Notes: generated from the sequence alone by a model not told the origin. A stretch of DNA of 64,000 bases from Verrucomicrobiia bacterium DG1235 (GCA_000155695.1 DS990592.1:4415820-4479819); one strand, 5' to 3'. Numbered from the stretch's first letter, positions 36,107-47,688 are shown. Numbers and translations are program-made.

Positions 36107-38536
36107 ATGAACACCCCAAGCTTTTATACTCTCTTTTTGTTGTTCGTGATACCATCGCTCCTCTCGGGGTCTGCTCAAGCCGAGCTAGCAGTTGTTCCCG
36201 GAGCTCACGTAGTCGAGCGGGTGTGGGATGCGAATTGGATTGCTCCAGCTGATATCGCTTCAAAGGAGTATGGAGTTTACCACTACAGGAAGTCGTTTGA
36301 TTTGGCTGACGCCCCTGAGCGTTTTGTAGTTCACATTTCGGCGGACAATCGGTATCGGCTTTTTGTTAACGATGTTTCGGTTCACATCGGACCGGCGAGG
36401 GGAGACCTTCAGCATTGGCGATTTGATTCATTGGATATTGCGAGTTTTTTGAAGACTGGCAGGAATGTCTTGGCGGTGCAGGTGTGGAATTTCGGAGTGG
36501 AGGCGCCTGTTGCTCAGATATCGCAGCAAACGGCCTTGGTTATGCAGGGCGACGGCGAACTGGAATCGGTTGTCAATACTGATGCCTCGTGGAGAGCGAT
36601 CAAGAATCCTGCTTACTCGCCCATTTCCGGTATAGGCGAACGGCTTCAAACCTACATTGTTGTGGGTCCAGGGGATAGTGTGGACGCTTCTCGTTACCTT
36701 TGGGATTGGGAAAAGTCGGACTTCGATGACAGTGGCTGGCCTATCGCTGAGCAGCTCCGCAAGGCGCAGCCACGTGGCACTTCGACGGATGGAAAGTGGC
36801 TGCTGGTTCCTCGGTCGATTCCATTGATGGAATCTAAGCAGGTCCATTTTCAGCGGATTCGTCGGACTGAGAATATTGCGATAGGGGATGTTCATCTTTT
36901 GTCGCAATCGCCGACAGTTATTCCGGCGAACTCCGTATGCCGCATTTTGCTCGACCAGAACGAGCTAACGACTGCGTATCCAATTCTCACTACAAGTGGC
37001 GGAGCGGGGAGTGAGATTAAGATCACCTATGCGGAGTCGCTGTACGAAGGACCGCTGGGTGATATGTCGCGTATCAAGGGAAATCGAGACGAAGTGGAGG
37101 GGAAGCATATTCGTGGATTTGAGGACAGGTTTCTTCCGGATGGAGGGGAGCGACAGAGTTTTCGCCCGCTGCGCTGGCGTACTTATCGCTATGTCGAGTT
37201 GGAGGTTCGCACCAGTGAGGAGCCGCTCATCTTGGAGAGTCTAGAAGCGGAATTTACCGCGTATCCTTTTGTGGAGCGAGCCCGTTTCAGTAGTTCTGAT
37301 CCAGATTTGGAGAAGATATGGGAGATCGCGTGGAGGACGATCAGAACCGGCACGCACGAAGTTTACACGGATAGTCCGTATTATGAACAGCTTAGTTATG
37401 TTGGCGACACGAGGCTTGAGGCCTTGGTTTCACTTTGTGTAAGTGGAGACGACCGGATGATGCGAAAATCGATTCTCGTTTTCGACGAAAGCCGAAATGC
37501 CAATGGTTTAACGAGTAGTCGCTACCCTGATTCGCGACACCAGCTCATTCCTCCCTATTCGCTTGTATGGATAAGTATGATACATGATTTTTGGCGACTG
37601 CGAGATGATCCAAATTTCGTCAGAGATCGTCTTCCCGGGGTTCGTGAGGTGTTGCGTTATTTTCGTGAGCATTCTGATCCGGAGACCGGATCCTACACGG
37701 GACGACTTTGGTGGAACTATGTGGATTGGAAAGGGGAATGGGGATCGGATCCGGTGGTGGGTCTCGGGGGAGTGCCTCCTCGCGACGCAAAGGGAAGCTC
37801 AGCTATTCTTGACTTACAGTACGTCTATACTTTGCAGCAAGCGAGGGATTTGTTTACTGCATTCGGATTCGAAGAAGACGCTCGGGCTTGTCAGGACCTT
37901 GCGAATCTAATCCGAGAAAGCGTTGAAGAGCGGTGTTGGGACTCGGATCGTAGGCTTGTTGCGGATACGTCAGAGAAACTTACGTTTAGTCAGCATGCGA
38001 ATGCATATTTCATTTTGACTGCTGAAGATGGCGCTAGGTCTCTCAGTGACTTGGCGAATCTGATGCTTGAAGAAAAGGATCTTACTCAAGCTACTTTGTA
38101 TTTTAGCTTTTACGTTCATGAGGCTCTTGTTAAGGCAGGTCTGGGTGATCGTTATCTCCGAGAGCTGGGACCTTGGCGTGGATTGTTGACGAAGGGATTT
38201 ACGACTCTGCCGGAAACGCCGCCCCCCGGTTCGCGCTCTGATTCTCACGCTTGGGGAGCTCATCCTGTGCATGGTATGCTCAGATACGTATGTGGTATAG
38301 AGCCTGGAGAAAGCGGTTTCAAAACTGTCCGCATTGAGCCTCGCCTAGGAGATTTGGCATACGCAAAAGGAGTGGTGCCGCATGCTTTGGGCTTGATCGA
38401 AGTGGATCTTAGACGATCTGGCCGTAGTGGAATTGAGGGTACGGTAACTTTGCCCGAAGGCCTGGTCGGAAATTTTATCTGGGGCGAAACCACTCAAGTC
38501 CTTGTTTCCGGCGAGAATGCGATACTGATTGATTGA
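36107..38536 (+). CDS. Secreted alpha-L-rhamnosidase, GH78
   Basis: An 809-residue exported enzyme that would release terminal rhamnose from polysaccharides or glycosides. The signal peptide (LLFVIPSLLSGSAQA) fixes the ATG at 36107. N-terminal beta domains (WIAPADIASKEYGVYHYRKSF, FVVHISADNRYRLFVND) precede the (alpha/alpha)6 barrel with TDSPYYEQLSYVGDTRLEAL, the region of the catalytic acids, and ending DSHAWGAHPVHGMLRY. A C-terminal beta domain closes the protein. Divergent details from the usual CPQR.ERLGWTGD motif suggest a less-studied subgroup. Confidence 0.88.
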   Translation: MNTPSFYTLFLLFVIPSLLSGSAQAELAVVPGAHVVERVWDANWIAPADIASKEYGVYHYRKSFDLADAPERFVVHISADNRYRLFVNDVSVHIGPARGDLQHWRFDSLDIASFLKTGRNVLAVQVWNFGVEAPVAQISQQTALVMQGDGELESVVNTDASWRAIKNPAYSPISGIGERLQTYIVVGPGDSVDASRYLWDWEKSDFDDSGWPIAEQLRKAQPRGTSTDGKWLLVPRSIPLMESKQVHFQRIRRTENIAIGDVHLLSQSPTVIPANSVCRILLDQNELTTAYPILTTSGGAGSEIKITYAESLYEGPLGDMSRIKGNRDEVEGKHIRGFEDRFLPDGGERQSFRPLRWRTYRYVELEVRTSEEPLILESLEAEFTAYPFVERARFSSSDPDLEKIWEIAWRTIRTGTHEVYTDSPYYEQLSYVGDTRLEALVSLCVSGDDRMMRKSILVFDESRNANGLTSSRYPDSRHQLIPPYSLVWISMIHDFWRLRDDPNFVRDRLPGVREVLRYFREHSDPETGSYTGRLWWNYVDWKGEWGSDPVVGLGGVPPRDAKGSSAILDLQYVYTLQQARDLFTAFGFEEDARACQDLANLIRESVEERCWDSDRRLVADTSEKLTFSQHANAYFILTAEDGARSLSDLANLMLEEKDLTQATLYFSFYVHEALVKAGLGDRYLRELGPWRGLLTKGFTTLPETPPPGSRSDSHAWGAHPVHGMLRYVCGIEPGESGFKTVRIEPRLGDLAYAKGVVPHALGLIEVDLRRSGRSGIEGTVTLPEGLVGNFIWGETTQVLVSGENAILID

Positions 38537-38883
38537 GGAGAAGGGGTGCTATTGGTCGCTCTTGCGTTCCATGCGAGATCCCCTCTCTTCGAGTGTATTG
38601 GAGGTACAATATTCTTCTTCAGGAATATATCAAAATTCGAGTCGGCATCAACTCGATTATAAGCTTATCTGAATATAGGCTCGTTTTTAGCTAATCGGTT
38701 AGCTTTGGGAGATGGCTCGGTGGACAGTCTCTTAGTGCTGTTTATAGGGCACTCGCAGTTTGAGCATTGCAATTTTGTAATGGTAATTAAATTGTCATTA
38801 CACGTAGAGGGGCTAGGTTGACGGTCTGAAGAAGCGAAGCTCTCAGCAGGAGATTCAGCTATCGAAAAACTATCGTATTTATT
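38537..38883 (+). other. Intergenic region with hairpin and operator
   Basis: No gene is seen. A small hairpin AGCTAA-TCGG-TTAGCT lies at 38689-38704 and a 27-bp palindrome at 38776-38802 (separate entry). Confidence 0.5.
38776..38802. promoter_or_regulatory. 27-bp palindrome, candidate operator (Fur-like)
   Basis: The arms TGTAATG (38776-38782) and CATTACA (38796-38802) are perfectly inverted, and the inner AATT (38785-38788) pairs with AATT (38790-38793) about a central A; only two G.T positions break symmetry. The A/T-rich TAATGGTAATT core recalls Fur-type boxes. It sits 81 bp before the ATG of the PepSY-like membrane gene. Confidence 0.5.
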
Positions 38884-39381
38884 ATGAGAAATAAGTTTAG
38901 GATATATCACCGGTATCTTGGGTTTTTCCTGTCAGGGGTAATGGCAATCTACGCTCTCAGCGGCGTGATCATGATCTTCCGCAATACGGATTTCTTGAAG
39001 ATCGAGAAGCAGATAGTGCGAACGGTCGAGCCCGGTTTGACGGCTGAGGAACTCGGCGAAGCCCTCAGGATTAGGGGCTTGCGAGCGGAGTCGGAAACGG
39101 AAGGGGAAATCGTCTTTCGTGGCGGAATCTACGATCGTGAATCGGGAGAAGCTCGCTACACGCGAAAGGAGCTTCCCGCGGTGCTGAAGGCGTTTGAGGA
39201 AATGCATAAAGCCACCTCGGATCGTCCGCTCTTTTTCCTAAATGTATTCTTTGGAGTTTCGCTGCTGTTTTTCGTAGTCTCCTCTTTCTTCATGTTTCTT
39301 CCAAAATCTCGAATCATGAAAATAGGATTGGCATACGCAGTCGCAGGCTTGGCTCTCTCAGTGGTCATGGTTTACATTTAG
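38884..39381 (+). CDS. PepSY-associated-type small membrane protein
   Basis: A 165-residue protein opening FRIYHRYLGFFLSGVMAIYALSGVIMIF, the first helix typical of PepSY-associated TM proteins. A ~90-residue soluble loop follows, then two helices (FFLNVFFGVSLLFFVVSSFFMF and IGLAYAVAGLALSVVMVYI). Proteins of this type often accompany siderophore receptors and may act in ferric-iron reduction or envelope processes. The Fur-like palindrome upstream supports a metal link. Function not established. Confidence 0.75.
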   Translation: MRNKFRIYHRYLGFFLSGVMAIYALSGVIMIFRNTDFLKIEKQIVRTVEPGLTAEELGEALRIRGLRAESETEGEIVFRGGIYDRESGEARYTRKELPAVLKAFEEMHKATSDRPLFFLNVFFGVSLLFFVVSSFFMFLPKSRIMKIGLAYAVAGLALSVVMVYI

Positions 39382-39691
39382 CTGTTACTACGTCTCGGTC
39401 CGTACTCGAGCGATTTGATCGCTCTCTGTGCTCTCTTGTGAGCCAAATTGAAGTCGGGGTGTCGCCCGCAGGAACTTAGGCTTTCTCGCTTTTGGCAGAA
39501 ATCTGATTCATCTTCGTATTCGCGTGACGGTTTCGTGCGAAAATACTTTCCGATTTTCATCGTATAGCGCGATTTCGGGCGGCATCTTCCGTCGGCCTTG
39601 ATCGAGCTTAGGGTGGTGGTGTGCGGATTCTCGAAAAGAAACGCACCGTGCCCGGGCGGCAGGATCAAAGGACTTCGAATCAAATTTCATC
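39382..39691 (+). other. Intergenic, no clear gene
   Basis: Contains GGTCCGTAC at 39397-39405 and a hairpin GAGCGAT-TTG-ATCGCTC at 39408-39424, possibly ending the preceding gene. Strand composition begins to change towards the next gene. No credible coding frame. Confidence 0.45.
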
Positions 39692-40546
39692 ATGCAAAAC
39701 TTCACCGACTACGGACTCAGCGTCATCAACGACATAGCTAATCGCTACGGTATCTCGAACGATGCGGTCATCCATATGCTCTATGCTGTCAGTAATGGCG
39801 GAGGTACCATGGCTCAGTTCAACTGCCCCGAACTCGGCGGCGGCGGGCAGTGGATGCAAGGTGGCATGACGATGGTTGGCGATATGTTCAACAACGGGCT
39901 TAAGAACACCGTCGACAACATTTGCTCAGAGCTATCGACACTGCTCTACAACGAAAGCTCGGCTATTTTCGTGCCCGTCAAAAAACGCCCCGCCCAATCC
40001 GGCCAGCAGCAGGGCAACAGTATCTACATCTCCGGAAACCAGGGGAACTGGTGGGGTGACGACCTCGGTATCGCTTCCTCCACTGGCGGGCAAAACAACA
40101 TCCGCTACGCTGTTTTCCCTCAGTCCCATCGCCTCGCCATCGAGATCAACGGCCGCGTGACGGTCTACGATACGCTTGACCATCAGATAGGGGGCGTTTC
40201 GCAGCAGCAAAGCGGCGATGCCTCCATGAGTTTCACCAGTCAATATGGCCTCATTCAGGTTTCGCAGCTCCCTATCGTTTCAATTGACGGCGTGACACAA
40301 AAAGCTCCGCCACCGATGCAGCAACCTATCGTGGCTCAACAGCAAGCAGAGTTTCAAGCCGCCCCGCCTCTAGACTCTCAACTGCCCCCCGCTCAACCTA
40401 CAAATGTCCAAATGTCGGCAAGTAGTGATGCGAACGAGCAGGACATCTTCAACAAAATCGAGCGCCTCGCTGCCCTAAAGGAAAAGGGGATTTTAACCGA
40501 CGAGGAATTTTCCTCTAAGAAGGCTGAGCTCCTTCAGCGCCTCTAA
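39692..40546 (+). CDS. SHOCT-domain protein with Gln/Pro-rich linker
   Basis: A 284-residue soluble protein. The C terminus, IFNKIERLAALKEKGILTDEEFSSKKAELLQRL, is split as a SHOCT domain (KIERLAALKEKGILTDEEF, then SSKKAELL), a short module found at the ends of many bacterial proteins. The first ~200 residues include a glycine-rich stretch (ELGGGGQWMQGGM) and beta-like segments without a known family; a Pro/Gln/Ala-rich linker joins the two. The coding strand is C-rich at third positions in its last two-thirds, opposite to the neighbours on the same strand, suggesting a recent inversion or acquisition. Confidence 0.75.
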   Translation: MQNFTDYGLSVINDIANRYGISNDAVIHMLYAVSNGGGTMAQFNCPELGGGGQWMQGGMTMVGDMFNNGLKNTVDNICSELSTLLYNESSAIFVPVKKRPAQSGQQQGNSIYISGNQGNWWGDDLGIASSTGGQNNIRYAVFPQSHRLAIEINGRVTVYDTLDHQIGGVSQQQSGDASMSFTSQYGLIQVSQLPIVSIDGVTQKAPPPMQQPIVAQQQAEFQAAPPLDSQLPPAQPTNVQMSASSDANEQDIFNKIERLAALKEKGILTDEEFSSKKAELLQRL

Positions 40547-40689
40547 GACCACCGCGAACTCGCCAAAGAAGCGCCCCGCGTGAGTGAGGTTTAAAGCGCG
40601 GAAGAAGCAGGGTAAATCATGCTTTGTTTTTTAGCCAATGTGCTCGAATCGTGCCAAGCTTTGAACTGTGTCTAGGTTTCCTCTTAGGG

Positions 40690-41142
40690 CTAGTAAAACA
40701 CAGGATTTGGATACGTCGGCATCACTACATTGTAGTGGGTCTGTAAATACTGAGCGATGTCGATCATTTGACGCACTGTCATATTTTCGGTGAAGTCGGT
40801 CATTACCGAATTTCCCTGTTCGTCTCGGTAGGCGTCTTTGTACTTGTTCTTAATTATGTGAGACGGATAGATGATTGATGTTACAAGCTGAGCATAGGTC
40901 TTTACTTGGCTTACATCGCCTCCGAGTGGAACGTTGATTTCCCGTGGCGCGTTAGGCTCGGGCAAGGATTCTCCTTTGATGGTATGGCATTGAATGCAGC
41001 CTACGGTGGTGAATGCCATTTTTCCGGCTTCGGCATTTCCACTTGGAAGTCTGAAGCCTTGGGGAGAGTTCGCTTCTCGCGCGCATGTGGCAATCAATAT
41101 GGCTACAAGGACCAATCCTGAGCAGTAGAGTGTTTTTTGCAT
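40690..41142 (-). CDS. Exported cytochrome c, mono-haem
   Basis: A 150-residue electron-transfer protein. A strong ribosome site (GGAGGG) 5-10 bases upstream selects ATG 41142. The N-terminal hydrophobic segment is followed by a Cys20 that might be lipidated, though the lipobox is poor (IATC). The haem motif is GCIQCHTIKG (Cys49, Cys52, His53); the distal Met is probably in NSVMTDF, with MTVRQMIDIAQYLQTHY as the last helix of a class I cytochrome. It stands alone, so its redox partner is unknown. Confidence 0.87.
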   Translation of the reverse strand: MQKTLYCSGLVLVAILIATCAREANSPQGFRLPSGNAEAGKMAFTTVGCIQCHTIKGESLPEPNAPREINVPLGGDVSQVKTYAQLVTSIIYPSHIIKNKYKDAYRDEQGNSVMTDFTENMTVRQMIDIAQYLQTHYNVVMPTYPNPVFY

Positions 41143-41481
41143 ATTCCCTCCTTTGCTAAACAAAGAAGCATATTGGTTTTGGTTTTAGGTGGCAACTTTC
41201 AAGATTTTAGAGTCTAGTCTCGACTACAGTTTTTAGATGAGCTGATGCAAGTATGCGGAAACGTTTTGAGTGATAGTCCTAGACTGCTTCTTTCGTTTTT
41301 TTGATATTAGCTTATCTGAAAATATGAGCTTAGATAGGGACGGATTTGGGAAAATGGTGTCAGCTTTGTCTAGGCGTGAAGCAATAGTTTGCTTTTCGCT
41401 TTTTCTTCAGGGTTAAGGCTGAGAAGCGAGGAAAGAGCTGTTGGGGTTGGGGGTCGGTTTGGTTTTTCGAAAGGGGCTACG
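41143..41481 (+). other. Intergenic between divergent cytochrome and membrane genes
   Basis: No gene seen. Presumably holds the promoters of both flanking genes. Confidence 0.4.
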
Positions 41482-41874
41482 ATGAACTATCTGCAAGCAA
41501 TTAGCATTTTTATCGGAGTGATAATTATCATTGCTCGAGCGCCGTTGCTTTTTGCGCCGGAAGCGACTTTGCGGCTAACGAGGGAATTCGTGAGCAATCG
41601 GGGAAACATACGGATGTTAGGCGCGTTCTTGATCTTTTTCGGATTGGGCACGGCTGTAGTTGCGTGGGATTCTGCTCAGCTGTACTCGCTATTGTTCTTA
41701 GTCCTTGGGCTGCTAATGTTTATAGTAGGTTTGATGGAGGTACTCGTGCCTGCTGCTGTTCAGAAGGTAGCTATTGAGGTTTGGGGCATGTCGGTAAAGA
41801 CGGCTCAGATTCTTGGTGCCTTGGCAGTGCTGGTGGGAATGTTGTTTCTTTATCTAGGCTTCGTGGTGTTTTGA
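41482..41874 (+). CDS. Small inner-membrane protein, four helices
   Basis: A 130-residue hydrophobic protein starting MNYLQAISIFIGVIIIIARAPLLF, with four predicted helices (about 3-25, 43-62, 65-85 and 107-128). ATG 41482 has a ribosome site (AAGGGGC) 5-10 bases upstream and is preferred to an in-frame start at 41389. The layout recalls DUF2065-like proteins, but no family is assigned. Its end faces the second sulfotransferase gene, with a 28-bp gap. Confidence 0.7.
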   Translation: MNYLQAISIFIGVIIIIARAPLLFAPEATLRLTREFVSNRGNIRMLGAFLIFFGLGTAVVAWDSAQLYSLLFLVLGLLMFIVGLMEVLVPAAVQKVAIEVWGMSVKTAQILGALAVLVGMLFLYLGFVVF

Positions 41875-41902
41875 TTAGAGTAGCTCTTGGGAGCTCGCCT
41901 GG

Positions 41903-42961
41903 TCATTGGATGGGCGCTGGCGGATAACCCCATTGTGTTAGCAGGGAGATCGCTTCTGCTAGGCCGTCTTGGGGAACGGCACGGTCGAGATTTCGAATTT
42001 TGCTCCGGGCGATGACTGTTCCTGCCTGTGAGTCTTCTTGTAGGGTGGCGTGGACTGGGGACCAGTCGTCGGTTGTTAGGCCGCAGTATTCGAAAGCCTT
42101 TTTGAGGATGTGTTCGGGGTTGGTCTTTAGTTGTTCGTAGTCGAGTTCGTGGAAGTGTAGTCCGGCGGATTCGTGGTGTTTTTGGGATTCGCGAACGGCA
42201 ATCCATATATACATCCAAGTTTTGGATACGCTCATCGGTTTGCCGGGGGTCTGCTGATTTTGAATGAGGGGAAGGTAGTGGCCCCACACCTCTTCGAAGA
42301 GCGCGATAAAGGCTGGGTCACGGTATTGCTCGGGCTCGACGAAAGCTCGAAAGGCCGATTCGAGCCAGGATAGGGGTTGGCGGCGGATAAAAAGTTGTTT
42401 CGCGTTTGGAAAGGCTTTCATGAGCCAGTCGGCGATTTCGATACACTGGGCTCGGTATTTGAATGCCCAGCGGGTGTCGTGGTTGCGAGCTGGCCATGGC
42501 TTGCAGCTAAACCGGGTGGAGCTTTCGGAGAGAGCGTAGAGTTCGCGCTCCGGCAGTAAATGGCGTCCGCGCCACTCTGTGAGTTGGGTGGCGGGATCCG
42601 GCTCGGATAAGCTGCAAACTCCAGGTAGGGAGCTGAAAACCTTGCTCATAAGGGTGGAGCCGCAGCGTCCGACTGAATGGACGAAAATGATTTTTTGCGA
42701 GTCTGGTTTAATGGTGGCCGCGAGGCGGTGAAAGGTCTCGAAGTCTATTGTGATGAGCTCCTGAGCATTGAGGAATTGAGCCTGGAAGAGAAATGGGGCT
42801 TGGGTGAGGTCGAGGTTGTGTGGGGTTTTGACGAAGAGGGCTTCGCGTTTTTCGTGGTCGAGGCAATAGAGAGTCCAGCTCGGGTCGGATAGGACGGTTT
42901 CCGTTTCTATGTTTCGCGCTTCGCCTAGTCCGAAATCCTCGGGCGCGGACTGAAACATCAT
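41903..42961 (-). CDS. Sulfotransferase-family protein
   Basis: A 352-residue protein with the PAPS-binding loop KIIFVHSVGRCGSTLMSKVF at about residue 94, and AKQLFIRRQPLSWLESAFRAF for the 3'-phosphate. The N-terminal ~90 residues have no recognised domain. ATG 42961 has a good ribosome site (AAGGA, 5 bases away) and is chosen over ATG 43006. Unlike the sulfotransferase at 29.4 kb it is not in a glycan cluster, so its acceptor (glycan, lipid or small molecule) is open. Confidence 0.82.
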   Translation of the reverse strand: MMFQSAPEDFGLGEARNIETETVLSDPSWTLYCLDHEKREALFVKTPHNLDLTQAPFLFQAQFLNAQELITIDFETFHRLAATIKPDSQKIIFVHSVGRCGSTLMSKVFSSLPGVCSLSEPDPATQLTEWRGRHLLPERELYALSESSTRFSCKPWPARNHDTRWAFKYRAQCIEIADWLMKAFPNAKQLFIRRQPLSWLESAFRAFVEPEQYRDPAFIALFEEVWGHYLPLIQNQQTPGKPMSVSKTWMYIWIAVRESQKHHESAGLHFHELDYEQLKTNPEHILKKAFEYCGLTTDDWSPVHATLQEDSQAGTVIARSKIRNLDRAVPQDGLAEAISLLTQWGYPPAPIQ

Positions 42962-43050
42962 GTTTTCCTTGTGGCGGGTCTGGATGATGGCGTTGCGAGC
43001 CGGCATGTTTGTCTTTTAGCCGCGGGCTTAAGCTGGAGCAATTCAAAGAC

Positions 43051-43084
43051 AAAAAAAGCGACCTTCGTTGATAACGAAGGCCGC
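43051..43084 (-). terminator. Rho-independent terminator of katG
   Basis: Read on the minus strand, a 12-bp stem (43084-43073 with 43069-43058, one G.T pair) with a 3-base loop is followed by seven Ts (43057-43051). It begins 36 bp after the katG stop. Confidence 0.88.
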
Positions 43085-43119
43085 TGGGATGTGAAGTGGT
43101 GTATTTGAGCGGGGGACTG

Positions 43120-45819
<2,700 letters not shown>

Positions 45820-45833
45820 AATGAATATTCATT
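45820..45833. promoter_or_regulatory. Perfect 14-bp palindrome, candidate TetR operator
   Basis: AATGAATATTCATT is a perfect inverted repeat just before the first start codon of the two-gene operon whose second gene is a TetR regulator. A partial direct copy (TTAATGAAT) precedes it at 45804-45812. Dyads of this size directly upstream of the regulated operon are typical TetR-family sites, so autoregulation is likely. Confidence 0.6.
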
Positions 45834-45834
45834 G

Positions 45835-46167
45835 ATGAAAATTCAGAAAAGATCTTTGATGGTAAGCGATAGGCAGCGAGGCGTGTTGCTCGCTGTTGCG
45901 CTATTGGCCTTAGTTGGCCCCAACGGGATGTATCTTTATTACGCGGTTACTCAGCCTGAATTGAATGGGGAGGCTTTGCGGAATCCGGTCTCGCTCGCGT
46001 TCATGATCGAGGCAATGATGCTTTTGGGGTTGTTTCTTTGGTATGTGTTTTTGAGGACACGATCATGGGTAAGTGTAATGGCGTATCTTGTCCTCGCCTT
46101 TGCGGGGAGCTTGGCCTTCAGTTTTCCGATGTTTCTTTATCGACAGTTGAAAAATGGTAAGGCCTAG
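45835..46167 (+). CDS. Small three-helix membrane protein, paired with TetR
   Basis: A 110-residue membrane protein with hydrophobic segments at about 15-33 (GVLLAVALLALVGPNGMYL), 50-68 (VSLAFMIEAMMLLGLFLW) and 78-98. The ATG at 45835 lies directly behind the palindrome with no room for a ribosome site, so ATG 45859 is a possible true start. Its end overlaps the TetR gene by 14 bp, showing translational coupling. Function unknown; it may be a target or sensor partner of that regulator. Confidence 0.72.
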   Translation: MKIQKRSLMVSDRQRGVLLAVALLALVGPNGMYLYYAVTQPELNGEALRNPVSLAFMIEAMMLLGLFLWYVFLRTRSWVSVMAYLVLAFAGSLAFSFPMFLYRQLKNGKA

Positions 46168-46747
46168 AACGGGAGAGAAGGATAGGCAGATTGTCGATGC
46201 GGCGATTGGCTTGTTTTTGGAGCGTGGAGTTCGGAAGACGACTATTCAGGATATAGCGAAGAAGGCTGGCGTGGCGGTGGGCACGGTGTATTTGTATCAT
46301 AAGGACAAGACCGCTATCGTGCGTCGCGTGGCGTATGCCTTTGCGGAGAGGCATGACGCGTTTGTGGAGGAGGTGCTGGCGAGACGCAGGAAACCGCAGA
46401 GAAAGCTGCTGGACTACGTTCTAGGGTTTTACGACATGTGGCAGCCATTTGGGCAGAACGCTCAGGGACCGCTTGAGCTAGCGGAAGCGGTTTTGAGACA
46501 TGCTCCCGAGACGCCGGGGATTGCTCAGAAAAGGTTTCTCGATGCGGTAGCAACGATTTTAAACGAGGCGAAGGAATCCGGTTTAGCGGTTGGCCAGCCT
46601 CGCGTTGATGCCCGTTGGATCGCTCTGAGCACTACCGCTTTTTTTCCTTTGGCTGGTACGCCTAGCGAGCACCCCTTGAGGCAATCGTTGGGACGGGATG
46701 ATTTGGAGGGCTTGTTGAGATGGATGTTGAGAAAGATGGAGGCATAG
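46154..46747 (+). CDS. TetR/AcrR-family transcriptional regulator
   Basis: A 197-residue repressor. The N-terminal helix-turn-helix is textbook: IVDAAIGLFLERGVRKTTIQ, then IAKKAGVAVGTVYLYHKDK. The helical ligand-binding domain covers residues 60-195. The gene overlaps the upstream membrane protein by 14 bp, and the 14-bp palindrome at 45820-45833 is the probable operator for both. The inducing ligand is unknown. Confidence 0.92.
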   Translation: MVRPRTGEKDRQIVDAAIGLFLERGVRKTTIQDIAKKAGVAVGTVYLYHKDKTAIVRRVAYAFAERHDAFVEEVLARRRKPQRKLLDYVLGFYDMWQPFGQNAQGPLELAEAVLRHAPETPGIAQKRFLDAVATILNEAKESGLAVGQPRVDARWIALSTTAFFPLAGTPSEHPLRQSLGRDDLEGLLRWMLRKMEA

Positions 46748-47067
46748 TAGGTGATTCGATTTGATCTCAGGGGGATTGTTTGGGATCGTCGAGTGGTTGC
46801 TGATAAATGAGTGGGCAGTTTCCTTTTGCGAGCAACACAAGCGTATTCTTAAGTATTCAAAGTATGAATGCAAGTTGTCGATCTTGATAGTTACTATAGA
46901 AATTCGATTCTGGTTGCTTGATATATCATTCCTTTAGGTGATGTATAATGGAGATCAGCATTCGGGGCTGAGCGTAGCAATGAAGCGTCTGAACACCTTG
47001 TTCGCAAACAGGTGAAAATTTGAAGGGGCGTTGCTAGCTGGTTTGGCTCTTGTAAGTTGTTTCAGGA
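46748..47067 (+). other. Intergenic, nothing recognised
   Basis: Between the convergent TetR and pterin dehydratase genes. AT-rich around 46880-46950, with no gene or clear terminator. Confidence 0.4.
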
Positions 47068-47460
47068 TTATGTTTCTGAGTAGATAAGTTGGGCTCCGGC
47101 GGCTAGGATGAAGTCTGTTTTGTGCAGACCGCCGATGTCGAAGGTGTGCCACGCGACGGTGACTTTGCCCCATTCGAGGATGATACGTGGATGATGACCT
47201 GCATCTTCTGCGAGCTTGGCGACAGAGTTGGTGAAATCGAGCGCGGCTAGGTAGGAGCGGAATTTGAACGTTTTGAGAAGCCAGGTCCTGTCGGATTCTG
47301 TGGATAGGTTCCAATTTTCAAGGACTTCAAGGTGTGCTTGGATATCGGTATCAGAAAGCGGGGTGGCGTCTTTTGGCGGAGGGTTGGCGGCCTCCTTAGC
47401 TAGGTTTCTTAAGCTTTCGTTTTTCTTCGAATGGTTGGGCACTGGTATCTTAGTTATCAC
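47068..47460 (-). CDS. phhB: Pterin-4-alpha-carbinolamine dehydratase
   Basis: Recycles the pterin cofactor after aromatic amino-acid hydroxylation (and may assist molybdopterin-related chemistry). The signature EDAGHHPRIILEWGKVTVAW with TFDIGGLHKTDFILA gives the catalytic His pair and Asp. The core is about 95 residues; the extra N-terminal 30 are Asn/Lys/Pro-rich. The start is a GTG at 47460; no ATG is available in frame. No phenylalanine hydroxylase gene is nearby, so its partner is unknown. Confidence 0.88.
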   Translation of the reverse strand: MITKIPVPNHSKKNESLRNLAKEAANPPPKDATPLSDTDIQAHLEVLENWNLSTESDRTWLLKTFKFRSYLAALDFTNSVAKLAEDAGHHPRIILEWGKVTVAWHTFDIGGLHKTDFILAAGAQLIYSET

Positions 47461-47688
47461 CCTGGGAATCGTGGTTTCAATACAAGAATCCAGTAGAGGG
47501 AGTTTCGGAAAGATCCGATTCGAATGCCTATTTCCCGTGGCATGTAGGGAAAGGATGTTTCCGGCTACGGATCTAATAGAAGTACCAAGGGAGTATCGCC
47601 TTTAGGCGCACTTCTACCACGATGGGAAAGCGGAATTGATCGGAGCACTTTAGGTGAGTTCTTTCGAGACATTCTGGCTGTATTTAGA

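Noticed and set aside
38662-41320. Identical 12-mer AGCTTATCTGAA at 38662-38673 and 41309-41320, both in intergenic DNA
   Set aside because: Twelve bases in two AT-rich spacers, without shared spacing to genes or a supporting palindrome; could be chance.
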